A DNA stretch of 64,000 bases. Origin: Myxococcales bacterium (GTDB lineage Bacteria > Myxococcota_A > Bradymonadia > UBA7976 > UBA1532). The notes beneath the pieces were generated by a model. That model made no database searches. It was not told where the DNA came from and worked only from the letters and a program-made list of their open reading frames with translations. The stretch lies in assembly GCA_020633465.1 (NCBI GenBank), contig JACKDN010000022.1:89306-153305 (forward strand), in the 5' to 3' direction. Of this stretch, positions 36,682-46,241 are shown one piece after another. Numbering within the stretch: the stretch's first letter is position 1; each line of letters opens with the position of its first letter. Position numbers and translations under genes: made by a program.

Positions 36682-38232
36682 GTGCGACTGCTGCTCGCCC
36701 TCGTCGCCGCCGCCCTGCTGGCCTCGCCCGCGGTCGCCGGCGACTACATGGACACCACCATCACCTTCGTCGCCGGTGACGACAACGTGATGGCGGGCGC
36801 CGGCGAGACCATCCCGTCGAGCCCGCGCGCCGACTTCCGGCCGCGCCAGGGCAACAGCCTGTTCTTCGACAACTACGACACGCGCAACACCGGCGAAGAG
36901 ACCCGCACGCACCTGGTGCTGTACCGGGAGTTCGAGGGGTTCTTCAGCCGGGTGACGCCCGAGGCGGCCCTCGTCATCGAGTGGGACGCCAACCGCACCG
37001 CCAGCAACAACGCGCGGTTCGAAGAGACCGGCAGCCGGCGGCCCCCGGGCGGCATCCGCGACGACGGCAGCTACCTCGCCCTGGGCGTGGATCTGGGCGG
37101 CGACGCCCACGATCGCCTCTCGGTGGTGCTGTTCCCCTTCGACAGCGATCGCTTCCGCCTGGGCTACAGCTGGGAGCTCACCTGGGGCGGCCGGGGCAGC
37201 TTCATCCTCGCCCGCGAGGTGCCGGGCCTGCGCGTCAGCTACGAGCGCGACGACGGCTACGCCTTCGTCGGCGTCAAGACGGCCCGCACGCAGGTGTTCA
37301 CCCTCGAAGAGGACGATCCCGCGCGCGACGAGAACGAGACGGTGTACGGCCTGCTGGCCGGCGGCGGCGTCGACGTCACGCCCCACCTGCGCGTCGAGCT
37401 GGGCGCCGGCTACTTCCAGAAGGGCACCATCCCCATCGACCGCGAGGACCTGCAGGGCACGCCCATCGACCAGGTGGGCGTCAGCGCGCAGGTCATCTAC
37501 TACGACGGCCTGACGCCCTCGCGCTCGGTCGACACGCGCCTGTACCGCAACCAGGGCGACGCCGATCTGCGGCCGAAGTCGTTCGGCCCGCGGCCCTTCG
37601 GCTATCAGATCGCCTCCGAGTTCACCTACACCAGCCAGGTGCTCGAGGACGCCGGCGATCTGGGCAGCAGCGCGCGCGAAGGCGGCTACGCCGGCGACCT
37701 CAACGGGCGCCTCGAGACCGGCGCGTGGACCTTCAGCGCCGATCTCGTGCTGCGCAGCCTCGAGTTCCTCGTGCAGGACACGCCGGGCCTGTTCCCCTTC
37801 TCGACGCTGCCCGGCGATCTGGACGTGTCGCCCGAGTGGTTCGCCGCGGTGGGCGTCGGGTATCGCATCGAGGCGCTGCGCCTGGTGCCCGGCCTGACCC
37901 TGGGCATGCAGTCGCCCGCCACCGCCGAGGTGGAGCAGATCGGCAGCGACGGCACCCCCGAGGTCGCCAACTTGATCGTGCGCAAGACCAAGAACGTGCT
38001 GGGCCAGACCTTCGTCGAGCCCACGCCGCTGCCCCCGGGCACCCCGGCGAAGCTCATCTACAGCGCGCGCCTGTCCCTCGAGAGCCACCTGTCCGATCTG
38101 GTGACCATCGTGGGCGAGGCCCAGCTGACCTGGAACGAGAACCTGGTCAGCAACGATCCCGAGCGCGGCGAGCGCACCTTCGACAACCCGCTGGTGCTGG
38201 GCCTGAGCGTGCTGGCCCAGGCCCGCTTCTGA
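36682..38232 (+). CDS. outer-membrane beta-barrel protein, paralogue 2
   Basis: GTG 36682, three bases after the previous stop; 516 residues. A signal peptide ends SPAVA-GD. The mature start (DYMDTTITFVAGDDNV) and blocks such as RTHLVLYREFEGFF, VLFPFDSDRFRLGYSWELTWGG and FTYTSQVLED align with paralogue 1 along the full length, showing an ancient duplication. The protein ends VLAQARF (terminal Phe). It differs most in segments that would be extracellular loops or plug, suggesting divergent ligand specificity or a hetero-oligomer. An inverted repeat CGAGCG/CGCTCG (38236-38253) follows the stop. Confidence 0.7.
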   Translation: MRLLLALVAAALLASPAVAGDYMDTTITFVAGDDNVMAGAGETIPSSPRADFRPRQGNSLFFDNYDTRNTGEETRTHLVLYREFEGFFSRVTPEAALVIEWDANRTASNNARFEETGSRRPPGGIRDDGSYLALGVDLGGDAHDRLSVVLFPFDSDRFRLGYSWELTWGGRGSFILAREVPGLRVSYERDDGYAFVGVKTARTQVFTLEEDDPARDENETVYGLLAGGGVDVTPHLRVELGAGYFQKGTIPIDREDLQGTPIDQVGVSAQVIYYDGLTPSRSVDTRLYRNQGDADLRPKSFGPRPFGYQIASEFTYTSQVLEDAGDLGSSAREGGYAGDLNGRLETGAWTFSADLVLRSLEFLVQDTPGLFPFSTLPGDLDVSPEWFAAVGVGYRIEALRLVPGLTLGMQSPATAEVEQIGSDGTPEVANLIVRKTKNVLGQTFVEPTPLPPGTPAKLIYSARLSLESHLSDLVTIVGEAQLTWNENLVSNDPERGERTFDNPLVLGLSVLAQARF

Positions 38233-38287
38233 GGCCGAGCGATGGGCCGCTCGCCTCTGGGTCACCGCACGCGGGCGGCCCGCTGAG

Positions 38288-39148
38288 ATGAGCGCCGCCC
38301 CCCGCGCCGCGGCCGTCGGGCTGGCCCTCGTCGCGCTGGCCGCCGGCGGCTTCGCCGTGTGGTGGTCGTCGCGCACGGTCGAGCCCACGCTGGTGCAGCC
38401 GGCCATCGCGCCCGCCACCTGGGACGCCTACGTGCAGCGCGTGCAGGCCGGGCCCGAGCCCCCGCCGGATCTGGCCGCGCCGGTGCTGCAGGCCTTCGCC
38501 GACGTGAACCGCGCCGAGGCCGCCGCCGAGGGCGATCCCGCCGACGATCTGCGCTACCTGCAGGCGGCCCAGGCCATGCGCGAGGCCGCCTGGCACCTCT
38601 ACGAGTTCCGATCGGCCGACGAGTACCTGCAGCTCGGCCGCCGCCAGGCGTTCCGCCTCGCCGACGCCGCGGCGCGCCTGCTGACGCACTGTCGGGGCCA
38701 GGCGCTGGACGCTTGCCTGGCCGCCGGCGGGCCGGCGGTGGTCGACTACGTCGACGTCGGCGGACGCTTCATCGGCCACGCCAGCCGCATGGGCCTGGTG
38801 GTCGACGGCGAGCTGGTCGACGCGCGCATCCCCCTGCTGCAGGCGGTCTTCCTGCAGCACTGGATGGCGTGGGTCCGCCACCGCGCCGATCCCAGCGGCT
38901 TCCTGTGGCCCGCCGAGCGCGCGTGGTGGCTGCGCTTCAAGGTCGAGCTGCAGACCTCGGCGCCGGTCGACGAGCGCGTCGCCGCGGCCGACGAGCTGCG
39001 CGCCCTGGGCGACTACCCCGCCGATCTCAACGCGGGGGTGCTGCTGTACCAGGCCGGGCGCTTCGCCGACGCCGCCCGCCGCTTCCAGCGCTCGCCCCTG
39101 CCCCAGGCCGAGGCCTATCGGCGCGCCGCGGCCCGCCGCGCGCCGTGA
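38288..39148 (+). CDS. signal-anchored helical protein of unknown function
   Basis: 286 residues from ATG 38288, with an N-terminal membrane helix (about 8-26, AVGLALVALAAGGFAVWW). The rest is periplasmic and almost all helical: residues 85-140 and 230-280 contain helix pairs like TPR units (LRYLQAAQAMREAAWHLYEF; AGVLLYQAGRFADAARRF). Trp-rich segments (WMAWVRHR, WPAERAWWLRF) stand out in the middle. No catalytic motif is seen. It lies 55 bases after the barrel operon and overlaps the methyltransferase gene by GTGA, so it is likely coexpressed with that gene and possibly with the barrels. A hairpin in the 55-base gap may attenuate read-through. Confidence 0.6.
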   Translation: MSAAPRAAAVGLALVALAAGGFAVWWSSRTVEPTLVQPAIAPATWDAYVQRVQAGPEPPPDLAAPVLQAFADVNRAEAAAEGDPADDLRYLQAAQAMREAAWHLYEFRSADEYLQLGRRQAFRLADAAARLLTHCRGQALDACLAAGGPAVVDYVDVGGRFIGHASRMGLVVDGELVDARIPLLQAVFLQHWMAWVRHRADPSGFLWPAERAWWLRFKVELQTSAPVDERVAAADELRALGDYPADLNAGVLLYQAGRFADAARRFQRSPLPQAEAYRRAAARRAP

Positions 39149-39672
39149 ACCCGGACGTCCTGCGGCGCAGCTACGATCGCTTCGCTCACCGCTACGACGC
39201 CGACTTCCGCGCCCAGCAGCAGCCCAAGATCGAGGCCTTGCTCGCCGCGCTGCCCGTGCCGGTGCCGACGCCCTGGCTGGACGTGGGCGCGGGCACCGGC
39301 CTCGTCGCCCGGCTGAGCGGCGGGCGCCCGATCAACCTGGACCTCTCGGCCGGCATGTTGGGCCACGCGCCGCCGCCCCGGGTGCAGGCCGACGCCCACC
39401 GCTTGCCCTTCCCCGACGCCACCTTCCGCTGCGTCACCGCGGTGACCGCGCTGATCGATCTGGTCGATCCCACGCCGGCGCTGGCCGAGCTGGTGCGGGT
39501 GCTGCGGCCGGGCGGCTGGCTGGCGATCAGCGTGCTGGTACGCGAGCAGCCGGCGCGCTTCGTCGACGCCCTCGCCGGCCTGCCCGTCACGCCGGCCCGC
39601 CGGCTGGCGCTCGACCGCGACGCCGGCCTCGTGATGCGCCGCACGCCCGTCGACGGCGACCCCCCGATGTAG
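39145..39672 (+). CDS. small class I SAM-dependent methyltransferase
   Basis: GTG 39145 overlaps the previous stop; 175 residues, short for the family but with a complete core. Motifs are SYDRFAHRYDADF (typical opening), WLDVGAGTGLVARL (SAM motif I), NLDLSAGML, and LPFPDATFRCVTAV (motif II-like). These are followed by ALAELVRVLRPGGWLAIS (post-motif III). The pattern belongs to the BioC/UbiE-like Methyltransf_11 group. The substrate is unknown; the two final strands normally following motif III are abbreviated, ending MRRTPVDGDPPM. It is translated together with the helical anchored protein. Confidence 0.78.
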   Translation: MNPDVLRRSYDRFAHRYDADFRAQQQPKIEALLAALPVPVPTPWLDVGAGTGLVARLSGGRPINLDLSAGMLGHAPPPRVQADAHRLPFPDATFRCVTAVTALIDLVDPTPALAELVRVLRPGGWLAISVLVREQPARFVDALAGLPVTPARRLALDRDAGLVMRRTPVDGDPPM

Positions 39673-39704
39673 CTCCGGGCCGGCGCCGTCGTGTATGGGT
39701 GGAG

Positions 39705-39722
39705 ACGATCACGGGGGATCGT
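39705..39722 (+). promoter_or_regulatory. hairpin enclosing the ribosome-binding site of the giant repeat-protein gene
   Basis: ACGATC (39705-39710) pairs with GATCGT (39717-39722). The loop and first stem base contain the GGGGG of the Shine-Dalgarno, and the ATG follows two bases after the stem. Folding would limit ribosome access, so it may tune translation; no ligand or regulator is evident. Confidence 0.35.
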
Positions 39723-39724
39723 GG

Positions 39725-42700
39725 ATGGCGCGGTTGGGAGCGCTGCTCGCCGCCTGCCTGCTGGCGGCGCCGGCGGCGGCGCAAGATGTGGATCTGGTGC
39801 GCACCTGCCTGCCCGGCGACGACCAGGGCAACGCGATCGACCTGCGGGTCGACGCCCGCGGCGTGATGCACCTCACCCGGGTGGCGCGCGTCAACGGCGG
39901 GAACCTGCTGTACACCCGCATCGACGCGGACGGCGCGGTCGCCACCGAGCAGATCGCCGCCCGCATCTCCCGCCTGGGCATCGACGAGATCACCGACACC
40001 GGCGTCCTGGCCGACGAGGGCGAGCTGTACGCGTGCTACCGCGACGCCCGGGTCGATCAGTTCTTCGTGGCGCAGCGCGGCGCGGCCGGCTGGGCCGCCA
40101 CGCGCCTCGACGCCGGGGCGGGCGTCGGCGCCGCCTGTGATCTCGTGCGCTTCGGCGGCGCGGTCCACGTGGCGTGGTCGGCGGCCGGCGGCCTCCGGGT
40201 GGCGCGGCTGAGCGCCGGCGCCTGGACCCAGCGCGTGGCCGACGCCAAGGGCGGCGCCCAGCCCCGGTTCTTCGTCGACGCGGTCGGCGGCGCGCTGGGT
40301 GTGGCGCACCTCGACGCCGACGCGGGGACCCTGCGGGTGGCGCGCCTGAGCGGCGCCGCCTGGAGCGCCGCCGAGGTGGGGGCCGGCGGCTGGTCCGCCG
40401 CCCCCGTGGTCGTCACGCCGGGCCAGGTCTTCATCTACCACGGCACGCGCCCCGACCAGCCGGACCAGAGCTCGGACGGCTCGCTCTGGGAGGCGCTCGG
40501 CCCCCCCGCCGGGCCCTTCGCGCAGGGCGAGGTGCCCGGCTTCTTCCAGGGCGGCCGCCTCGACGCCGCGGCCAGCGGCGGCTGGCGCTCGATCTTCACG
40601 CGGCAACTGCAGCGCTCGGCGCTCTTCGGCGACTTCGACGCCCTGTACCTGTTCCGCGCGCAGGACGACGAGCAGGTCGTGCGCTCGACGCTCGAGCAGA
40701 GCCCGGGCGGCGGCCGCCGGCACCGCTACCTGTTCCTGTCCGCCGATCACGATCCCTTCGACCTGCCGGTGCTGGCCTACCTCGACGAGCAGAGCGCGTT
40801 CTTCGGCCAGCCGGCCGCCGCCCCGGTCTGCTACTACCGCCCCCGCGACACGGACGCCGACGCCCTGCCGGACAGCGTCGAGGCCACGCTGGGCACCGAT
40901 CCGGGCGACCCCGACACGGACGGCGACGGCCGCGACGACGGGGACGAGGTGTTCGGCGGCACCGATCCGCGCGTGCCCGACGGCGCGTGCGAGCCGGCCC
41001 CCGAGATCTGCAACGGCGCGGACGACGACTGCGACGGGCAGGTCGACGAGGCGCTGCAGCGCACCTGCTACGGCGGGCCGGCCCCCACCGCCGGCGTCGG
41101 GCGCTGCGTGCGCGGCCGCCAGACCTGCGCCGCGGGGGGGTGGGGCGCCTGCGTCGGCGCGATCACCCCGCGCGTCGAGCGCTGCGACGGCCTCGACGAC
41201 GACTGCGACGGCGCCACCGACGAGGGCGATCCGCAGGGCGGCGCCGCCTGCGTCACCGGCGACGCGGGGCGCTGCGCCGACGGCGTGCGGCGCTGTCGCG
41301 GCGGCGCGCTGATCTGCGAGGCGCTGTTCGCGGCGCGCCCCGAGCAATGCGACGGCGCGGACGACGACTGCGACGGCGCCACCGACGAGGGCACGCTGTC
41401 CTGCGGGCAGGGCGCCTGCGCCCGCACCGTGCCGGCCTGCGCCGGGGGCGGCCCCAACGTCTGCACCCCACGCGCCGGCGCGCCCGACGACCCCACCTGC
41501 GACGGCGTGGACGACGACTGCGATGGCGTCGCCGACGAGGACTTCGATGGCCCGCAGACCACCTGCGGCGTCGGTGTCTGCGCCGCGGTCGGCGCCCTGG
41601 TCTGCGACGGCGGCGCGGTGCGCGACACCTGCGCCCCCGGCGGGCCCGCCGCCGACGACGCGACCTGCGACGGCCGCGACGACGACTGCGACGGCGCCGC
41701 CGACGAGGACCACCAGCCCGGCGTGCTCACCTGCGGCGTCGGCGCCTGCCGCCGCCAGGGCGTCGGCGAGTGCGTCGACGGCGTGCCGGTCGGCGACTGC
41801 GCGCCCGGCGTCCCCGCGGCCACCGACGCCACCTGCGACGGCGTCGACGACGACTGCGACGGCGCCGCCGACGAGGACGTGGCGCCCCAGGCGCTGCCCT
41901 GCGGCGTCGGCGCGTGCGCCGCGCTGGGGGCGCGGGTGTGCCTCGGCGGGGTCTTCGTCGACCAGTGCGAGCCCGAGCTGGCCGCGCCCGACGACGCCAC
42001 CTGCGACGGCGTCGACGACGACTGCGACGGCACGACCGACGAGGACGTCCCGGGGACGCCGACCGCGTGCGGCCAGGGTGTCTGCGCCGCCGTCGGCGTG
42101 CGCGCGTGCCGCGACGGCGCGCTCGTCGACGACTGCCGCCCCCGCTCACCGTCGGGCGACGACAGCGACTGCGATGGCGTCGACGACGACTGCGACGGCG
42201 CCATCGACGAGGGCTTCCCGGTGGCGGCCACCGCCTGCGGCGTGGGCGCGTGCGCTGCGTCGGGCCAGCGCCGCTGCGTCGGCGGCGCGGTGCGCGACAG
42301 CTGCCGGCCCCGACCCGCCGCCGCCTTCGACGCGACCTGCGACGCCGTGGACGACGACTGCGACGGCCGGGCCGACGAGGACGCCGCGCCGGTGGCCATC
42401 CAGTGCGGCGTCGGCGCGTGCCGCGCGGCCGGCGAGCGGGTGTGCGCGGGCGGCGCGCGCACCGACGACTGCCAGCCCGGCCCCCCCGGCGACGAGGGCG
42501 CCCGCTGCGACGGCGTCGACGACGACTGCGACGGGCACGTCGACGAGGCCTACGCGCCCCAGCCGACGACCTGCGGCGTAGGCGTCTGCGCCGCGAACGG
42601 CGAGCAGCAGTGCCTCGACGGGGATCTGGCGGACACCTGCCGCCCCGGCCCCGCGGCGCGGGTCGACCTCGCCTGCGACGGCCGCGACGACGACTGCGAC

Positions 42701-45700
42701 GGCGCCACCGACGAGGACTTCCGCGCCAGCGCGACGACCTGCGGCGTCGGCGCGTGCCGCGCCCAGGGCGCCACCCGCTGCGTGGCGGGCGTCCTCGAGG
42801 ACGACTGCGCGCCCGGACCCCCCGCGCCCGACGACGCCACCTGCGATGGCGTCGACGACGACTGCGACGGGGCCGCCGACGAAAACGCGGCGGTCCTCCC
42901 CACCGCGTGTGGCCGGGGCGCCTGCGCCGCGGTGGGCCAGCGCCGGTGCGTCGCCGGCGCCTCGATCGACACCTGCGCGCCGGGCCTGCCCGCGCCCGAC
43001 GACCGCGCCTGCGATGGGATCGACGCCGACTGCGACGGCGCCACCGACGAGGACTTCGTGCCCGGCGTCAGCCGCTGCGGCGTCGGCGTGTGCGCCGCCG
43101 AAGGTCAGCGCGCGTGCGCCGACGGCCGCCTGGCCGACACGTGCCGGGCGGGCGCGCCGACGGGCGCGGACGACGACTGCGACGGGCTCGACGACGACTG
43201 CGACGGCGCGACCGACGAGGGGTTCGTGGGGGGGCCCACCGCCTGCGGTCTCGGCGCCTGCGCCGCCGTCGGCGCCACGCGCTGCGTCGCCGGGCGCGTC
43301 ATCGACACCTGCCGCCCCGGCCCGCCGGCCGCGGACGACGCGGCCTGCGACGGCGTCGACACGGACTGCGACGGCGCCGCCGACGAAGACTACGCGCCCG
43401 GCGTGACCCGCTGCGGCGTGGGGGCCTGCGCCGCCGTCGGTCGGGCGCGCTGCGTCGACGGCGCGATGACCGACGACTGCCGACCCGGGCAGCCAGCGCC
43501 CTCCGACGCCGACTGCGACGGCGTCGACGACGACTGCGACGGCGCGACCGACGAGGGCTTCGCGCCGCTGCCCACCGACTGCGGCGTCGGCGCCTGCGCG
43601 GCGCGCGGGCAGATCGTCTGCGTCGCCGGCGCCGTGCGCGACACCTGCGTGCCCGGCGCGCCGGCCCCGGACGACGCCACCTGCGACCGCACCGACGACG
43701 ACTGCGACGGCGCCGCCGACGAAGACGCCGGGCCCCTGGCGACCGCCTGCGGTGTCGGCGCGTGCGCCGCCGAGGGCCGAGCGCGCTGCGTCGAGGGCGC
43801 CCGGATCGACGACTGCGCGCCGAGCCCACCCCGGGGCCCCGACAGCACCTGCGACGGCGTCGACGACGACTGCGACGGCCTGGCCGACGAGGCCTGGCGG
43901 GCGCGCGGCGTGCGCTGCGGCGTGGGCGCCTGCGAGGCCGACGGCGTCACGCGCTGCGTGGGCGGGGCGGAGCAGATCGCCTGCACGCCCGGGCGCCCCG
44001 CGGCCGACGACGCCGCCTGCGACGGCGTCGACGACGACTGCGACGGCGCCGTCGACGAGGACGCCGTCGGCCAGCCCATCCGCTGCGGCGTCGGGTCGTG
44101 CGCGGCGGACGGCCTGCGGCTTTGCGAGGGCGGCCGCTTCGTCGATCGGTGCGCGCCGGGCGCGCCGGCGCTCGACGACGCGACCTGCGACGGGGCCGAC
44201 GACGACTGCGACGGCGCCACCGACGAAAACCACCAGGCGACCGCGACGGCCTGCGGCGTGGGCGCCTGCCGCGCCGTGGGCCAGCGGCGCTGCGTCGACG
44301 GGCGCACGCAGGACGACTGCCGACCCGGCCCGCCCGGCGGCGCCGACGACGACTGCGACGGCGTCGACGACGACTGCGACGGCGCCACCGACGAGGGCTA
44401 CGCGCCGCCGGCCACCGCCTGCGGCCAGGGCGCGTGCGTCGCCGCCGGTCGCGCCGAGTGCCGCGCCGGGCGCGTCGTCGACACCTGCCGGCCCGGACCG
44501 GCGCCGCGTCGGACGCCACCTGCGACGGCGTCGACGACGACTGCGACGGCGCCGCGGACGAGGATCACCAGCCGCGGCCGGTGCGCTGCGGCGTCGGCGC
44601 CTGCTCGGTCGACGGCGTGGCGCGCTGCCGCGACGGCCGCGAGGTGGAGCTGTGCGCGCCCCGGCCGCCGGCCGCCGCCGACGCCACCTGCGACGGCCGC
44701 GACGACGACTGCGACGGCGTCTCCGACGAGGACTACGTGCCCGGCCCGATCGTGTGCGGCGCCGGCGCCTGCGAGGCGCGCGGTCGCCGCACCTGCGAGG
44801 CCGGGCGCTTCGTCGACCGCTGCACGCCCGGCCAGCCGGTCGGGCTCGACGCCACCTGCGACGGCGTCGACGACGACTGCGACGGCGCCGCCGACGAGGG
44901 CGTCGCGCCCCGCCCACTCGACTGCGGCGTGGGCGCCTGCGCCGCCAGGGCGAGCGGCGCTGCGTCGACGGCGCGTTCGCCGACACCTGCACGCCCGGCC
45001 GGCCGGCCGCAGGCGACGCCACCTGCGACGGCGTCGACGACGACTGCGACGGCGTCGCAGACGAGGGCGCCGTGGCCCGACGGGTGACCTGCGGCGAGGG
45101 CGCCTGCCGCCGCGACGGCGAGGCGCGCTGCGTGGACGGCGCGGTGCAGACGGACTGCGCGCCGGCCCCGCCGGCCGGCCGCGACGCGACCTGCGACGGC
45201 GTCGACGATGACTGCGACGGGACCCCCGACGAAGACGCCTTGCCGCAGGCGGTGCGCTGCGGCGTGGGCGCCTGCGCGGCGGTCGGCGAGCGCCGCTGTG
45301 AGGCGGGCGCCGAGGTGCAGCGCTGCGATCCCGGGGCGCCCGCGGACGCCGATGTGCGCTGCGACGGCGTCGACGAGGACTGCGACGGCGCCGTCGACGA
45401 GGACTGGGCGCCCACCGACGTGCTGTGCGGCGTCGGTGCCTGCGCCGCGATCGGCCGCAGCGCCTGCGTGGACGGCGCGCGCGTCGAGCGCTGCGCGCCT
45501 GCCGAACCGGCCGCGGCCGATCCCACCTGCGACGGCGTCGACGACGACTGCGACGGCCTGACGGACGAGGACTTCGCGCCCCCCACCACCGCTTGCGGCG
45601 CCGGCGCCTGCGCGCGGCAGACCCCCACGCGCTGCGTCGACGGCGTCGAGGCCGACGTGTGCGTGCCGGGCGAGCCGACGGGCGACGACGCCGACTGCGA

Positions 45701-46154
45701 CGGCGTGGACGACGACTGCGACGGACGGACCGACGAGGGCTTCGCGCCCCGCCCCGTCACCTGCGGCGTGGGGGCGTGCGCCGCGCGCGGCGCCGTGCGC
45801 TGCCGCGCCGGGGCCGAGGTCGAGGCTTGCGCGCCGCAGGCCCCCTGGCCCGACGACGTATCCTGCGACGGCGTCGACGACGACTGCGACGGCCGCACCG
45901 ACGAGGACTGCGCGTCGGCCGCCGAGGATGGCGGCGCGGCGTCCGACGGCGCCGCCGAGGTCGACGCCGCGCCGCACCGCCGTGACGCCTGCGTCGACTC
46001 CCTGTGCGGGGCCGCGCCCCTCGACGTCGAGGACCGCCAGCGCGCCGAGGGCTGCGACTGCCGCGCCGCGTCGGACGAGCAGCCCGGCGCGTTCGCCGCG
46101 CTCGTCGCGCTGCTCGCCCTCGCGCGGCGGCGCCGCCGCGGGGTCCGACGATGA
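39725..46154 (+). CDS. giant MopE-repeat surface protein with MYXO-CTERM-type anchor; two apparent frameshifts
   Basis: ATG 39725 with a signal peptide (MARLGALLAACLLAAPAAAQ). Residues about 21-380 form a beta-rich domain with repeating VxVARLSxGAW-type blades; TDADALPDSVEATLGTDP-like thrombospondin-3 loops follow at about 380-425. Then come 30 MopE-type units (CDGVDDDCDGxxDE, Pfam 'putative metal-binding motif'), mostly spaced about 56 residues apart. The end (GCDCRAAS, hydrophobic stretch, RRRRRGVRR) is a MYXO-CTERM-like sorting signal. The frame shifts by one missing base near 44501-44507 and another near 44941-44947. With both restored the gene would encode about 2143 residues and join signal, repeats and anchor. 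Unrepaired, translation stops at 45211, before the anchor. Sequencing error in GC-rich repeats or real inactivation are both possible. The long minus-strand frames here are shadows. Confidence 0.8.
41005..45909 (+). repeat. array of 30 MopE-type coding repeats, about 168-bp period
   Basis: The core GACGACGACTGCGACGG recurs with small changes. From the fourth unit (about 41514) to the thirtieth (about 45880) there are 26 intervals averaging 168 bases (56 codons). Each unit encodes CGVGxCAAxGxRxCVxG, a short acidic segment, then TCDGVDDDCDGxxDE. The first three units are longer and irregular. Such an array favours recombination and indel errors. Confidence 0.85.
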
Positions 46155-46171
46155 GGGCGGTGGGGTGGCGA

Positions 46172-46232
46172 CCGGGCGAGGTCGCCCGGCCCACGGTCAA
46201 GGGGGGTGCAGGGCGCGCAGGGCGGCGCGCCC
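46172..46232. terminator. two strong hairpins between convergent genes
   Basis: CCGGGCGA (46172-46179) pairs with TCGCCCGG (46182-46189), and GGGCGCGC (46211-46218) with GCGCGCCC (46225-46232). They lie in the 87-base gap between the converging repeat-protein and pckA genes. Neither has a T-run; they probably block read-through in both directions. Confidence 0.4.
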
Positions 46233-46241
46233 GGTCGGCGG

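Noticed and set aside
34990..38418. 1142-codon minus-strand open frame
   Set aside because: Antisense to the two beta-barrel genes; no signal, motif or start context. GC-rich third-position effect.
42146..45898. 1250-codon minus-strand open frame opposite the MopE repeats
   Set aside because: It is the complement of the repeat array; its composition (Arg/Ser/Pro or Val/Gly/Ala runs repeating with the same period) is a frame shadow of GC-rich repeats, with no domain or ribosome site.
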